From the NCBI RefSeq assembly GCF_000701405.1, contig NZ_JNIV01000017.1, positions 1-54,086 of the forward strand: a DNA stretch of 54,086 nucleotides, given 5' to 3'. The notes beneath the pieces were generated by a model. That model had not been told where the DNA came from. It searched no databases and saw only the letters and a program-made list of their open reading frames with translations. The stretch comes from Deinococcus marmoris DSM 12784 (GTDB lineage Bacteria > Deinococcota > Deinococci > Deinococcales > Deinococcaceae). Both the position numbers and the translations under genes were made by a program. Positions 45,388 to 54,086 of this stretch are shown here, one piece after another (the first letter of the stretch is position 1; every line of letters begins with the position of its first letter).

Positions 45388-45762
45388 ATGACCCTCAACC
45401 TCAACACCCTTCCAAATCCTCCCCTTCCCTCCTGGCAGCGCATTTGCGCCCTAGCAGATATCCTGCCGGGCCTGGGCGTCTGCGCGCTGGTGGGCGGGCG
45501 GCAGATCGCTGTCTTTCATGTCGCCGGGCAGGTCTACGCTGTGGGCAACCGCGATCCCTTTACCGGGGCAGACGTGATCTCGCGCGGGCTGACGGGCAGT
45601 TATCTCAAGGATTCGCAGGAACGGCCCAAGGTGGCCTCGCCGCTGCTGAAACACGCCTTTGATCTGGAAACGGGACAGGCGCTGGACCACGCGGACATGA
45701 CCCTGCCCACCTACCCTGCGCGGGTTGAGGGAGGTGAGGTATGGATTGGTTTGGTGGACTGA
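45388..45762 (+). CDS. nirD: Nitrite reductase, small subunit
   Basis: A 124-aa Rieske-fold subunit that pairs with NirB. The typical NirD pattern ICALADILPGLGVCALVGGR is followed by VYAVGNRDPFTGADVISRG and LLKHAFDLETGQAL. The Rieske cysteines and histidines are absent, as is normal for NirD, so it does not bind a cluster. ATG 45388 has AAAGGAG upstream. Its last 22 nt overlap the hemD gene. Confidence 0.92.
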   Translation: MTLNLNTLPNPPLPSWQRICALADILPGLGVCALVGGRQIAVFHVAGQVYAVGNRDPFTGADVISRGLTGSYLKDSQERPKVASPLLKHAFDLETGQALDHADMTLPTYPARVEGGEVWIGLVD

Positions 45763-46577
45763 AGGTGCTGAGTCTGGAATCGCGCCGCGCCGAGGAAATG
45801 GCGACGTTGATCGGCAAATACGGCGGCGTGCCCGTGGTGGCCCCCAGCATGCGCGAGCAGAAGCTGGATCTGACCCGCGCGCTGGACGCCTTTGAGCGGG
45901 CGCTGGCCGCCGGGGACATTCACGCGCTGGCCTGCATGACCGGCGTGGGCACCCGCATGTTCCTGCGCGAGCTGGCCGCCCGTGACCCCCGCCATCTGGA
46001 GACGCTGCGCGGCATTCAACTGGTGGCACGCGGCAACAAGCCCATGCAGGCGCTGAAGGAATTCGGTCTGGTGGGTGTGAATGTCGCCAAACCCCACACC
46101 TGGCACGAGGTTCAGGCCCACCTGCTGACCACGCTGGAAGCCGGGCAGCACGCCGTCCTGCTGGAATACGGCGAGGCCATGCCCGCCCCGATGCTGCGCG
46201 AACTGGGCTTTGCGGGCCTGCGCGTGACCAGCCTGCCGGTCTACCGCTGCGCCTTTCCGCTGGACACTGGCCCCCTGGATCAGGCGGTGCGCGACTGCAT
46301 TCTGGGCGGCCCGGACGTGCTGCTGCTGTCCAGCGGCACCCAGGCCCTGCACTTCCTGAAATACGCCGAGGGGCTGGGACTGCTCTCGCACGCCCGCGAG
46401 GCGCTGAACCGTCTGGTCATCGTCAGCATCGGCCCGGCGTGCAGCGAGGCCGCCGCCGATCTAGGCCTGCGGATTGATCTGGAAGCCAACCCCCACAAGA
46501 TGGGCATTCTGGTGCGACTGGCCGCCGAACATGCGCCGGGCATTATTGAGAAGCGGCGGCTTTTGCGGGCGGGGTAA
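45741..46577 (+). CDS. Uroporphyrinogen-III synthase (HemD/HEM4 domain)
   Basis: 278 aa. The HEM4 fold is indicated by LKVLSLESRRAEEMATLI, an internal CMTGVGTRMFLRELAA block and the C-terminal PDVLLLSSGTQALHFLK and IVSIGPACSEAAADLGL motifs. It closes the tetrapyrrole ring to uroporphyrinogen III, the precursor of siroheme used by NirB. It overlaps nirD by 22 nt, so the three genes are cotranscribed. It may be a second, pathway-specific HemD; a housekeeping copy cannot be ruled out elsewhere. The rest of siroheme synthesis (SUMT, chelatase) is not in this window. Confidence 0.88.
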   Translation: MDWFGGLKVLSLESRRAEEMATLIGKYGGVPVVAPSMREQKLDLTRALDAFERALAAGDIHALACMTGVGTRMFLRELAARDPRHLETLRGIQLVARGNKPMQALKEFGLVGVNVAKPHTWHEVQAHLLTTLEAGQHAVLLEYGEAMPAPMLRELGFAGLRVTSLPVYRCAFPLDTGPLDQAVRDCILGGPDVLLLSSGTQALHFLKYAEGLGLLSHAREALNRLVIVSIGPACSEAAADLGLRIDLEANPHKMGILVRLAAEHAPGIIEKRRLLRAG

Positions 46578-46617
46578 AGAGACCCCTCTGCTCCGCAGCT
46601 TTGCAAGCCACCCCAAT

Positions 46618-46638
46618 CCCTCTCCCCTGCGGAGAGGG
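46618..46638 (+). terminator. Terminator of the nirB-nirD-hemD unit
   Basis: 8-bp arms CCCTCTCC / GGAGAGGG with a 5-nt loop, followed by GGCTTTTTGTTGTT, 41 bp after the hemD stop. Confidence 0.9.
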
Positions 46639-46755
46639 GCTTTTTGTTGTTGGGGTGTGCGAGGCGCGAACGGTGAATCTGTCACCTTCTGACCCTTTAG
46701 CACGGGGAGAGTCGCAGACCTGCTTGCAGAGGGTGCCGCGCCACTCGGCAGGTGG

Positions 46756-46767
46756 CTGGTACAGCTC
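46756..46767. repeat. Copy of the intergenic 12-mer CTGGTACAGCTC
   Basis: It is identical to the reverse complement of 8980-8991 and is also followed a few bases later by GAGAGG. It may mark one family of small non-coding repeats in the 207-bp gap between hemD and the DUF72 gene. Confidence 0.4.
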
Positions 46768-46784
46768 GGAACGAGAGGGGTCCC

Positions 46785-47612
<828 letters not shown>

Positions 47613-47618
47613 GGGTTC

Positions 47619-47624
47619 AGGGTA
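47619..47624 (-). promoter_or_regulatory. Leaderless -10 box TACCCT of the DUF72 gene
   Basis: TACCCT on the minus strand lies 6 nt before ATG 47612. Confidence 0.65.
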
Positions 47625-47736
47625 CGGGGACGGTCAGGCGCGGTGAGCGAGGATAAAGATGGGTTCAAGGCGGAAGGCAGGAAAAGAGGCGAGGAACACC
47701 CTCCATGCCTCCCGTTCCAGCAGACCCGTCAGCACA

Positions 47737-48174
47737 TCAGGATAGGCGCGGGTGGCGGTTCAGGTTGGTCCAGAACGCCTGGATGGTGTGCATCGCCTCA
47801 CCGAACTGAGCAAAGTCCAGCGGCTTGATCACGTAGGCGCTCGCGCCGTGCGCGTAGGCGTCGCGGATGTCGCGGTCCTCGCCGCTGGTGGTCAGCATCA
47901 CCACCGGGATATCGCGCAGGTCCTGGTCCGCGCGCACGGCGTCCAGCACGGCCAGACCGTCCATCTGCGGCATCTTGAGGTCCAGCAGGATCAGGTCCGG
48001 CAGGGGCCGCCCGCACTTGACCGCGCAGCGCAGCAGCTTCATGGCTTCCTGGCCTCCCCCGGCCACCACGACTTCGGGCCGTGATTCGCCCACCTTCTCG
48101 CCGCCGATGGCAGACAGGGCCAGTTCCAGATCATTGGGGTTATCGTCTACGAGCAGAATTCGGTGCGTGGTCAC
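47737..48174 (-). CDS. Single-domain response regulator
   Basis: 145 aa, only a receiver domain. The acidic pair is at residues 10-11 (LLVDDNPND), the phospho-acceptor Asp65 is in LILLDLKMPQMDG, the Thr/Ser in VVMLTTSGED, and the Lys in YVIKPLDF. It resembles the Rcp1-type regulators paired with phytochrome-like kinases in cyanobacteria and Deinococcus. No kinase gene is nearby, so it is an orphan. GTG 48174 has CTGGAG upstream. Output is probably through protein binding. Confidence 0.92.
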   Translation of the reverse strand: MTTHRILLVDDNPNDLELALSAIGGEKVGESRPEVVVAGGGQEAMKLLRCAVKCGRPLPDLILLDLKMPQMDGLAVLDAVRADQDLRDIPVVMLTTSGEDRDIRDAYAHGASAYVIKPLDFAQFGEAMHTIQAFWTNLNRHPRLS

Positions 48175-48513
48175 GGCATTCTCCAGTCAGGGTGGCCGGA
48201 AGACCGCCCCCTGTTTTAAGGGGCGCTCAGAGGTGGCTGGCTTGGCCTGGGGAAGCCACCAGATGTCCAGAGTTTAGCATAGAGAATGAAGGGAACTTAA
48301 AGGTTTAGTGGCACTGTGAATTAGTACGCATTGGACAAATACTGTGTGCAGAAGGACACAATTCGATTTTCTAGTCAAGGAATCGTCTCTCATTTTAGTG
48401 TCTCTGACAGGCCGTGTAGGAGCACGGGGACAAAGTCGGCCCCCATCCGGTCGACGCCTGCACCACCCCGCACCCGGCCATCTCATACCCGGCCCTCGCG
48501 TAAACTTCTGGGC
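48175..48513. other. 339-bp intergenic region upstream of hisF
   Basis: No gene is supported. It holds a hairpin (GGTGGCT / AGCCACC around 48232-48260) and an AT-rich tract at 48265-48410 with many short TAxxxT motifs. A TAGCAT box sits 5 nt before a five-codon frame at 48286 (ATG AAG GGA ACT TAA), probably by chance. Confidence 0.4.
48501..48506 (+). promoter_or_regulatory. Leaderless -10 box TAAACT of hisF-hisIE
   Basis: TAAACT lies 7 nt before ATG 48514. Confidence 0.7.
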
Positions 48514-49325
48514 ATGTTGACCAAGCGCATCATTCCCTGTCTGGACGTGCAAAATGGCCGGGTGGTCAAGAACGTCCGTTTTTTCGAGGACCACCGCGAT
48601 GCGGGCGATCCCCTAGTGCTGGCGCAGGCGTATGAGGCGCAGCAGGCCGATGAACTGGTCTTTTACGACATCACCGCCACACATGAAGGCCGGGGCCTGA
48701 TGCTGGACGTGGCCGCGCGGGTGGCCGAGCAGGTCATGATGCCGCTGACCGTGGGCGGCGGCGTGAACGCGCTGTCGGACTTCAGGCAACTGCTGATGGC
48801 CGGGGCCGACAAGATCAGCGTGAACAGCGGCGCTTTGAGCCGCCCCGAACTGATCCGCGAGGCCAGCGACCACCACGGCGCGCAGTGCGTGATGCTGTCC
48901 ATCGACGCCAAGCGCCGCCCGGACGGCAGCGGATGGAACGTGTTCCGCGCGGGCGGACGGGTGGACACCGGGCTGGACCTGCTGGAATGGGCCGTGCGCG
49001 GGCAGACCCTGGGCGCAGGTGAAATCTGCCTGAACATCATGGACGCCGACGGCACGCGGGCGGGGTTTGATCTGGACGCCACCCGCACCGTGGCCCTTGC
49101 CGTGGACGTGCCCGTGATCGCTTCCGGCGGGGCAGGACAACTCTCGGACTTCTATGACGTGCTGACTGCCGGGCAGGCCGACGCCGCACTGGCCGCCAGC
49201 GTCTTTCACTTCGGGGAGCTGACCGTACCGCAGGTCAAGGCGTACCTGCATGGGCGGGATGTGGCGGTGCGGCCCGAGTGGCAGGACACGGCACTTCAGG
49301 AAGCTGTGCTGGAAGGCGGAGCCAG

Positions 49326-49329
<4 letters not shown>
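48514..49329 (+). CDS. hisF: Imidazole glycerol phosphate synthase subunit HisF
   Basis: A 271-aa TIM barrel that, with glutaminase HisH, forms imidazole glycerol phosphate and AICAR in histidine synthesis. The catalytic Asp11 is in [15 protein letters not shown] and the second Asp in [12 protein letters not shown]. Phosphate-binding glycines are in LTVGGGVN and IASGGAG. ATG 48514 follows a TAAACT -10 box, so the mRNA is leaderless and the upstream open frame is excluded. Its stop overlaps the hisIE start. hisH is not in this window. Confidence 0.95.
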
Positions 49330-49997
<668 letters not shown>

Positions 49998-50154
49998 GCG
50001 CTGGAGGTGAGACCAACGCCAAGTTTGAATGAAGATCAACGGATCATCCGATTGACCAGTTTCTGCATACTCCTGTTTGAAGCTCCAGAACCGAAATTCC
50101 GTCTAATTCACATTCAGGACGGCGATGGAGCATGTCTCTACCGGAGGAAGAATA

Positions 50155-51045
50155 ATGAAGAAAATGATTGCACTGGCCGCCGTTTCCGCCCTTTTGCTCA
50201 GCGCCTGTAGCCAGGGACCCGTCGGCCCGGCGGGACCCGCTGGACCTGCTGGCCCCGCCGGACCTGCTGGCCCCGGTGGCCCCACCGGACCTGCCGGTGC
50301 AGACGCGCCCCTGGGCCGCACCGCGTATGGCTTGGACGCTGGCGGCAAGCTGGCCTCCTTCGGCCTGGACAATCCCGCCACGAGCTACAAGACCCTGACC
50401 CTGACCGGTCTGGGCGCTGGCCAGACCCTGGTGGACCTGGATTTCTGGAACAAGGACGGCGTGCTGTACACCATGTCCAACACGGGCGCGCTGTACCGCG
50501 TCAACACCGCGACTGGCGCATTGACCCTGGACACCCCCAGCACCGTGGGCACCCCCGCCGCCATCGACTTCAACCCGGCGGCCTTTCGCCTGCGCGTGCT
50601 GAACACCACCGACGACAACTTCCGCGTGACCCCTGTTGATGGAACCACGACGGCTGACGGCAAGCTGGTTTATCTTGGGACCGATGCCAACGCGGGCAAG
50701 AACCCCAATCTGGTGGCGGCGGCCTACACCAACTCGGTGAACGGTCAGAGGCCCGACGCCACCGCAACTGCGCTGTACAGCATGGATGCCGACACCGATC
50801 AGCTCGTGCTGCATACGGTTGGTGCGGCGTTCAGCACCCTGAACACCGTCGGCAAGCTGAACTTTAACGCCGTGGCCGGGGCCACCGGTTTCGACATTGT
50901 AGGACTCACCGAGGCCTACGCCACGGTCAATGACGGCAACACGGTCACGCTGTACACCGTCAACCTGACCAGCGGCGCAGCCACCGTCAAGACCACCTTC
51001 CCCGGCACCATCAAGAATCTGGCCGTGACGCTGCCCACCAACTAA
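50155..51045 (+). CDS. Lipoprotein with collagen-like stalk and DUF4394-type beta domain
   Basis: 296 aa. The N-terminus MKKMIALAAVSALLLSAC is a lipoprotein signal with lipobox LLSAC. Immediately after the lipidated Cys come about ten G-x-y triplets (GPVGPAGPAGPAGPAG...GADA), which could form a collagen-type triple helix. From residue ~60 to the end the protein repeats strand motifs like YGLDAGGKLASFGLDNP, LDFWNKDGVLYTMSNTGALY and FNPAAFRLRVLNTTDDNFRV, the DUF4394 pattern of a beta-propeller-like domain. GGAGG lies 7-11 nt before ATG 50155. It may be a surface or periplasmic spacer; function unknown. Confidence 0.85.
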   Translation: MKKMIALAAVSALLLSACSQGPVGPAGPAGPAGPAGPAGPGGPTGPAGADAPLGRTAYGLDAGGKLASFGLDNPATSYKTLTLTGLGAGQTLVDLDFWNKDGVLYTMSNTGALYRVNTATGALTLDTPSTVGTPAAIDFNPAAFRLRVLNTTDDNFRVTPVDGTTTADGKLVYLGTDANAGKNPNLVAAAYTNSVNGQRPDATATALYSMDADTDQLVLHTVGAAFSTLNTVGKLNFNAVAGATGFDIVGLTEAYATVNDGNTVTLYTVNLTSGAATVKTTFPGTIKNLAVTLPTN

Positions 51046-51144
51046 GCCTCCGGCTCAACCTCCTGGCTGGGCGGGCGCACTGAACTGAGCGCTGGACCCA
51101 GGACCGGGAGTTGAGCTTGATGCGGAGTCGGGCGCTACCGGCGC

Positions 51145-51175
51145 TGAACATCACACAGAGTTGAACATCACACAG
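51145..51175. repeat. Tandem 17-bp-period repeat
   Basis: TGAACATCACACAG occurs at 51145-51158 and 51162-51175, about 100 bp after the lipoprotein stop. Confidence 0.8.
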
Positions 51176-51176
51176 G

Positions 51177-51205
51177 GCAGGTCATGGCTGAAAAGCATGG
51201 CCTGC
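51177..51205 (+). terminator. Terminator-like hairpin
   Basis: 10-bp arms (51177-51186 / 51196-51205, one G-U pair) followed by TCTGCTCTGTATTTC. It probably ends the lipoprotein transcript. The rest of the 361-bp gap 51046-51406 shows nothing else apart from the folate gene promoter. Confidence 0.6.
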
Positions 51206-51379
51206 TCTGCTCTGTATTTCTGCTGTCGCCTGCGCTTCTGCTGCCAACTGCGGCATGAAAAGAAGATGAAGCCCTGACGTGATCCAAAGCCGCCGCCGCT
51301 GCATATGGCTGTTCAGGAGCGCGTGTCCACCTGGGGAGGCATGCGTTCCCCTTTTTTTTGCCCTGGTCCGCCGTGGGCT

Positions 51380-51385
51380 TAAAAT
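51380..51385 (+). promoter_or_regulatory. -10 box TAAAAT of the 5-formyl-THF cyclo-ligase gene
   Basis: TAAAAT lies 21 nt before ATG 51407, giving a leader of roughly 15 nt without a clear ribosome binding site. Confidence 0.45.
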
Positions 51386-51406
51386 GAATCCATCTTGTCT
51401 GCGTTG

Positions 51407-51943
51407 ATGCCTTCCAACAAAGCCGAGTGGCGCACCTGGGCGCGTGAGGTGCGGCGGGCACTCCCCGATCATTCGGCAGCGTTCACCGCCCACCTCAGCA
51501 TCTTCCTGCGGGAAATGGGGGCGCGGCAGGTGCTGGCCTACCGCGCCCTGCCCGGCGAAATAGACGTGTCGGCGCTGGCCCACGGCTTCGAGCTGCTGGC
51601 CCCGCGCGCCCGCTTTCGGCCCACGCCGCGCCTGACGCTGCACCCCTGGGACACCGCCACCGAGATGAGCCGCTTCGGGGCCTTGCAGCCGCCCGCCGAC
51701 GCTCCTGAAATCCTGCTGAGCGGTGTGGATGCCATCTTGCTGCCGGGTTTGGCGTTCGACGTACAGGGGGTCCGGCTGGGCTACGGCGGCGGCTTCTATG
51801 ACCGCCTGCTCCCTGGATTCGGCGGCCTGACCGTGGGCGTTATTCAGCGCGCCCTGATTGTGCCCCGCCTGCCTGCCGATGCCCACGACTGCCCGGTGGC
51901 GTGGCTGGCAACAGAGGACGGACTGGAGCGCACGCGGTGCTAG
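51407..51943 (+). CDS. 5-formyltetrahydrofolate cyclo-ligase
   Basis: 178 aa. It converts 5-formyl-THF to 5,10-methenyl-THF with ATP. The family signature [20 protein letters not shown] then DRLL (residues ~112-135) holds the nucleotide/Mg2+-binding glycines. The N-terminal [15 protein letters not shown] fits the conserved Arg/Lys of the family. ATG 51407 (MPSNKAEW) is preferred; a TTG start at 51395 would add four residues. It converges on the GNAT gene with 7 bp between stops. Confidence 0.92.
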   Translation: MPSNKAEWRTWAREVRRALPDHSAAFTAHLSIFLREMGARQVLAYRALPGEIDVSALAHGFELLAPRARFRPTPRLTLHPWDTATEMSRFGALQPPADAPEILLSGVDAILLPGLAFDVQGVRLGYGGGFYDRLLPGFGGLTVGVIQRALIVPRLPADAHDCPVAWLATEDGLERTRC

Positions 51944-51950
51944 CCCCCCT

Positions 51951-52454
51951 TCACGAACCGCGCTGCGGGTGAGGCAGACGGTCTGCCGGGTTTCCAAAGT
52001 CGATCTCGAAGAACAGGAAGCCCTCCTGTCCGGCGTCGGCGTGGCAGTAGCCCATGCGGACGTAAGCGGGGCCAGCCTCGTGGGTGTTGGCGTACCAGAA
52101 GACGTGGCGCAACAGTCCTGCCCGCGCCCAGTCCTCTACCGCAGTCATCAGCAGCCGGGCCACGCCGCGCCGCCGCCATGCCGGAGCGGTGTACAGGTCT
52201 TCCAGCTTGGCGGTACGGTGCGAATTACCCGAGCGCAGATGCGGGCCGTAATCGTGGAGCAGGGCGTAGCCGATCATCCCTCCACCGTCTGCCTCTCCGC
52301 CGCCCGTCTCGGCCACCAGCAGGGGGCGCAGCGGATCGCCGCAGAACGAGGGAAAACGGGCTTCCAGCGCCGCCCCGTCCTCCACGAAGCCCATGTCCAG
52401 CAGCATGGGCTTCAGGGCCGGGAAATCGGTGGGGACGGCGGGGCGCACATGCAT
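51951..52454 (-). CDS. GNAT-family N-acetyltransferase
   Basis: 167 aa. The acetyl-CoA-binding core has the AKLEDLYTAPAWRRRGVARL motif (R-R-x-G-x-A) followed by LLMTAVEDWARAGLL and a later strand VFWYANTHEAGPAYVRMGY. The substrate (amino acid, antibiotic or protein) is unknown. TACGGT lies 6 nt before ATG 52454 on the minus strand (leaderless), so the start at 52505 is not used. It is divergent from the phosphatase gene. Confidence 0.88.
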   Translation of the reverse strand: MHVRPAVPTDFPALKPMLLDMGFVEDGAALEARFPSFCGDPLRPLLVAETGGGEADGGGMIGYALLHDYGPHLRSGNSHRTAKLEDLYTAPAWRRRGVARLLMTAVEDWARAGLLRHVFWYANTHEAGPAYVRMGYCHADAGQEGFLFFEIDFGNPADRLPHPQRGS

Positions 52455-52460
52455 GGCCAC

Positions 52461-52466
52461 ACCGTA
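52461..52466 (-). promoter_or_regulatory. Leaderless -10 box TACGGT of the GNAT gene
   Basis: TACGGT on the minus strand lies 6 nt before ATG 52454. Confidence 0.65.
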
Positions 52467-52499
52467 ACGCCGCGCCTGCCGACGCGCATCCGCCATCTG

Positions 52500-52505
52500 T
52501 ACCAT
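52500..52505 (+). promoter_or_regulatory. Leaderless -10 box TACCAT of the phosphatase gene
   Basis: TACCAT lies 6 nt before ATG 52512. Its -35 zone overlaps that of the divergent GNAT promoter. Confidence 0.65.
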
Positions 52506-52511
52506 ACGGGC

Positions 52512-53558
52512 ATGTCACGCCGTTTTCTGCCCCTGCTGGGCCTGCTTCTGACTGCCTGCGCCCCCGCCATCAGCGGCCCGGTGGGTTCCCTGCCAGACGT
52601 GACCGCGACGCTGGGCATCCCCGATCCCGAACGCCTGCGGGTGGTGGTCATGGGCGATCAGGGCACCGGGGACGGGGTTCAGCGGCGGGTGGCGGCGGCC
52701 ATGCAAAAGGTATGCGCCCAACGGGGCTGCGATCTGGGCGTGGGTCTGGGCGACAACTTTTACCCGGCAGGACCGAGGGAGGCCAGTTCGCCGCTGTTCA
52801 AAACCAGATTCGCGGACATCTACGGCCCGCTGAACATTCCCTTCCTGATGGTGCCCGGCAACCACGACGAGAGCGGTCTTTTTGGCGGCGACGGCACCAA
52901 CGCACGCGGCGCGGAGGCCGAAGTCGCTTACGGCAAACTGAATCCACAGTGGGTCATGCCGGGGCGCACCTACCGCGCGCCCGTGCGTGCGGGACCGGGG
53001 GGAACGCTGGCCGAGTTCTTTGCGGTGGACACCTCGCCGCTGGCCGCCTACCTGCCCGTGCGCCGCGCCAGCGAACGGCCCGGAGGCCCGTGGGACGCCG
53101 CCCAGCGAGAGTGGCTGGCCGGGTCACTCCAGCGCAGTTCCGCCCGCTGGAAGCTGGTGCTGGGCCACCACCCGCTGTTTTCCAACGGCAAGCATGGGGA
53201 CGCCGGACACTACGACGGCCTGCCCTTCGCCTTCCAGCGCGGGGACGCGGTGCGGGACCTGTACGGGCGGGCCTGCGGCGGGGCGGACATGCTGCTCAGC
53301 GGCCATGTCCACGCACTGGAGGTCTTTGAACCGCAACCCGAATGCCCCGGCACCTGGACCGCCGTTTCAGGGGCGGCGGGCAAAACGGAGGGCGGCAAAG
53401 TCGGCACCCGGAAAGCCGCCGCCGAATTCTTCGGGCAGCCCGGTTTCATGTGGCTGGATGTGACGCCGCAGACGCTCACGATCAACACCTACACAGTGGC
53501 CCCAGACGGCGTGCCAACACTGGCCGCGACGCAGGAGATCAGGAAGGGGGGCAATTGA
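52512..53558 (+). CDS. Secreted metallophosphatase (purple acid phosphatase-like lipoprotein)
   Basis: 348 aa. The N-terminus MSRRFLPLLGLLLTAC is a lipoprotein signal. Dinuclear-metal motifs of calcineurin-like phosphoesterases are in order: VVVMGDQGTGDG (D-x-G variant), GLGDNFYPAG (GDNFY, as in tartrate-resistant acid phosphatases), PGNHDE, VLGHHPLFSNGKHG and LLSGHVHALE. All metal ligands appear to be present, so it should be active on phosphate esters outside the cytoplasm. The leaderless promoter sets ATG 52512. Its stop overlaps the start of a decayed gene that follows. Confidence 0.92.
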   Translation: MSRRFLPLLGLLLTACAPAISGPVGSLPDVTATLGIPDPERLRVVVMGDQGTGDGVQRRVAAAMQKVCAQRGCDLGVGLGDNFYPAGPREASSPLFKTRFADIYGPLNIPFLMVPGNHDESGLFGGDGTNARGAEAEVAYGKLNPQWVMPGRTYRAPVRAGPGGTLAEFFAVDTSPLAAYLPVRRASERPGGPWDAAQREWLAGSLQRSSARWKLVLGHHPLFSNGKHGDAGHYDGLPFAFQRGDAVRDLYGRACGGADMLLSGHVHALEVFEPQPECPGTWTAVSGAAGKTEGGKVGTRKAAAEFFGQPGFMWLDVTPQTLTINTYTVAPDGVPTLAATQEIRKGGN

Positions 53559-53877
53559 GCCGTCCCTTCTTCAGACCGGGCTGGAAACCAGCCTTCTGCG
53601 GCCTGCTGATCTGGAGTTGTGGCGCGGTATAGACGGCCCCCGCCGCCGCCGCCTGCGACAACGCACTGAATCCGGTGCAGGCGGGCTGGGTCTGGACCTA
53701 CCGGGTCACACCGGGCGACATCAAAAAGCCCACCTCCAGTTATGCCCTGAGCCGGACAGGGGCGGGCGCGGAGTTTCAGGAACAGTCCATGAGCGCTGGA
53801 AAGCCAGTGAACACCACCAGATTCAGTTGCGCTGGGGGCGCGCAGACCAGCCTGACGCCCCCGCAACTGGGCGATAT
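53555..53877 (+). pseudogene. Secreted-protein pseudogene, broken by a TAG and by IS630
   Basis: The frame starts with TTG 53555 (after AGGAAGGGGG; it overlaps the phosphatase stop). It reads LSRPFFRPGWKPAFCGLLIW and then SCGAV, meets TAG at 53630-53632, and continues in frame with TAPAAAACDNALNPVQAGWV and WTYRVTPGDIKKPTSSYALS. A signal peptide plus a WVWTYRV-type domain is thus interrupted by an amber stop. The 3' end is cut off by the IS630 copy at 53878. The gene is therefore inactive, unless the stop is a sequencing error. The domain family is not recognised. Confidence 0.75.
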
Positions 53878-53879
53878 TA

Positions 53880-54086
53880 GAGCATTTGTCACAAAAGAAG
53901 TCTCGGATGTGCGTGCTTGAACCAAGCTCGGATTTCCATGGACTGGATTCCTTGAAGTGCCCTCCCAATGCTGGAGATGACATCCGAAATGGTGCGCGGT
54001 GCTGCACCGCGCACCAGAGCTTTGAGTTTGGAGAACAGCAGTTCAATCGGGTTGAAATCCGGGCTGTAGGGCGAGAGATACAGCAA
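53880..54086 (-). mobile_element. IS630-family transposase, 3' end of element (second copy)
   Basis: This reads the same 207 bp as positions 1-207 on the opposite strand, with one base different (codon 35 GAG in the left copy, GAT here; Glu to Asp). The element end GAGCATTTGTCACA begins at 53880, with TA at 53878-53879. It is inserted in the pseudogene, and its 5' part lies beyond the window. Both window edges stop at the same internal base of the element. Confidence 0.9.

Noticed and set aside
48286..48300. Five-codon frame behind a TAGCAT box upstream of hisF
   Set aside because: Too short to judge in an AT-rich tract where TANNNT occurs often by chance.

Overview
The window is a 54 kb piece of a high-GC Deinococcus chromosome (phylum Deinococcota). 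The evidence is an RpoC carrying the large N-terminal insertion known from Deinococcus and Thermus RNA polymerases, a RecJ next to an SLH-domain outer-membrane protein (the neighbourhood I recall from D. radiodurans), and a large number of leaderless genes with a TANNNT -10 box 5-7 nt before the start codon. Both ends of the window are the same 207-bp 3' end of an IS630-family transposase, in opposite orientations. The window therefore looks like an assembly contig that stops inside a repeated element.

Layout, left to right: IS630 end; rpoC and rpoB (minus strand) with a strong promoter and a leader of about 240 nt; an MFS permease; a two-subunit sodium:solute symporter facing a small membrane protein and acs (acetate uptake and activation); a 2H phosphoesterase, an unknown gene, an SDR and an S66 (MccF-like) peptidase; lapA-recJ; an SLH/coiled-coil/collagen-like/beta-barrel outer-membrane protein; enoyl-CoA hydratase and an HD-domain protein; a small acidic protein facing greA; a compact minus-strand operon of a 36-codon leaderless uORF, prfA, a Nudix hydrolase and a Dph6-like ATP pyrophosphatase; hom; a DUF4384 protein; tRNA-Gln(UUG); dcd; DoxX; a MITE-like repeat; a TRAP transporter (dctQ-dctM, with dctP convergent).

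The right half holds a divergent thioesterase/thiolase pair with overlapping leaderless promoters, an ankyrin protein, a Rieske ferredoxin, and a nitrate assimilation cluster (narK and narB on minus; nirB, nirD and a HemD-type uroporphyrinogen-III synthase on plus) around a promoter region with two palindromes. It continues with DUF72, a stand-alone response regulator, hisF-hisIE, a lipoprotein with a collagen-like stalk, 5-formyl-THF cyclo-ligase, a GNAT facing a secreted metallophosphatase, and a secreted-protein pseudogene broken by a stop codon and by the right-hand IS630 copy.

I saw no CRISPR array, prophage, or toxin-antitoxin or restriction system. The most unusual signals are in gene expression and structure. 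They are the leaderless uORF whose stop codon overlaps the Shine-Dalgarno-less prfA start, back-to-back leaderless promoters that must compete for RNA polymerase, two collagen-like envelope proteins, and several 14-18 bp tandem duplications at gene ends and in intergenic DNA. All calls come from reading the sequence; no database search was run.
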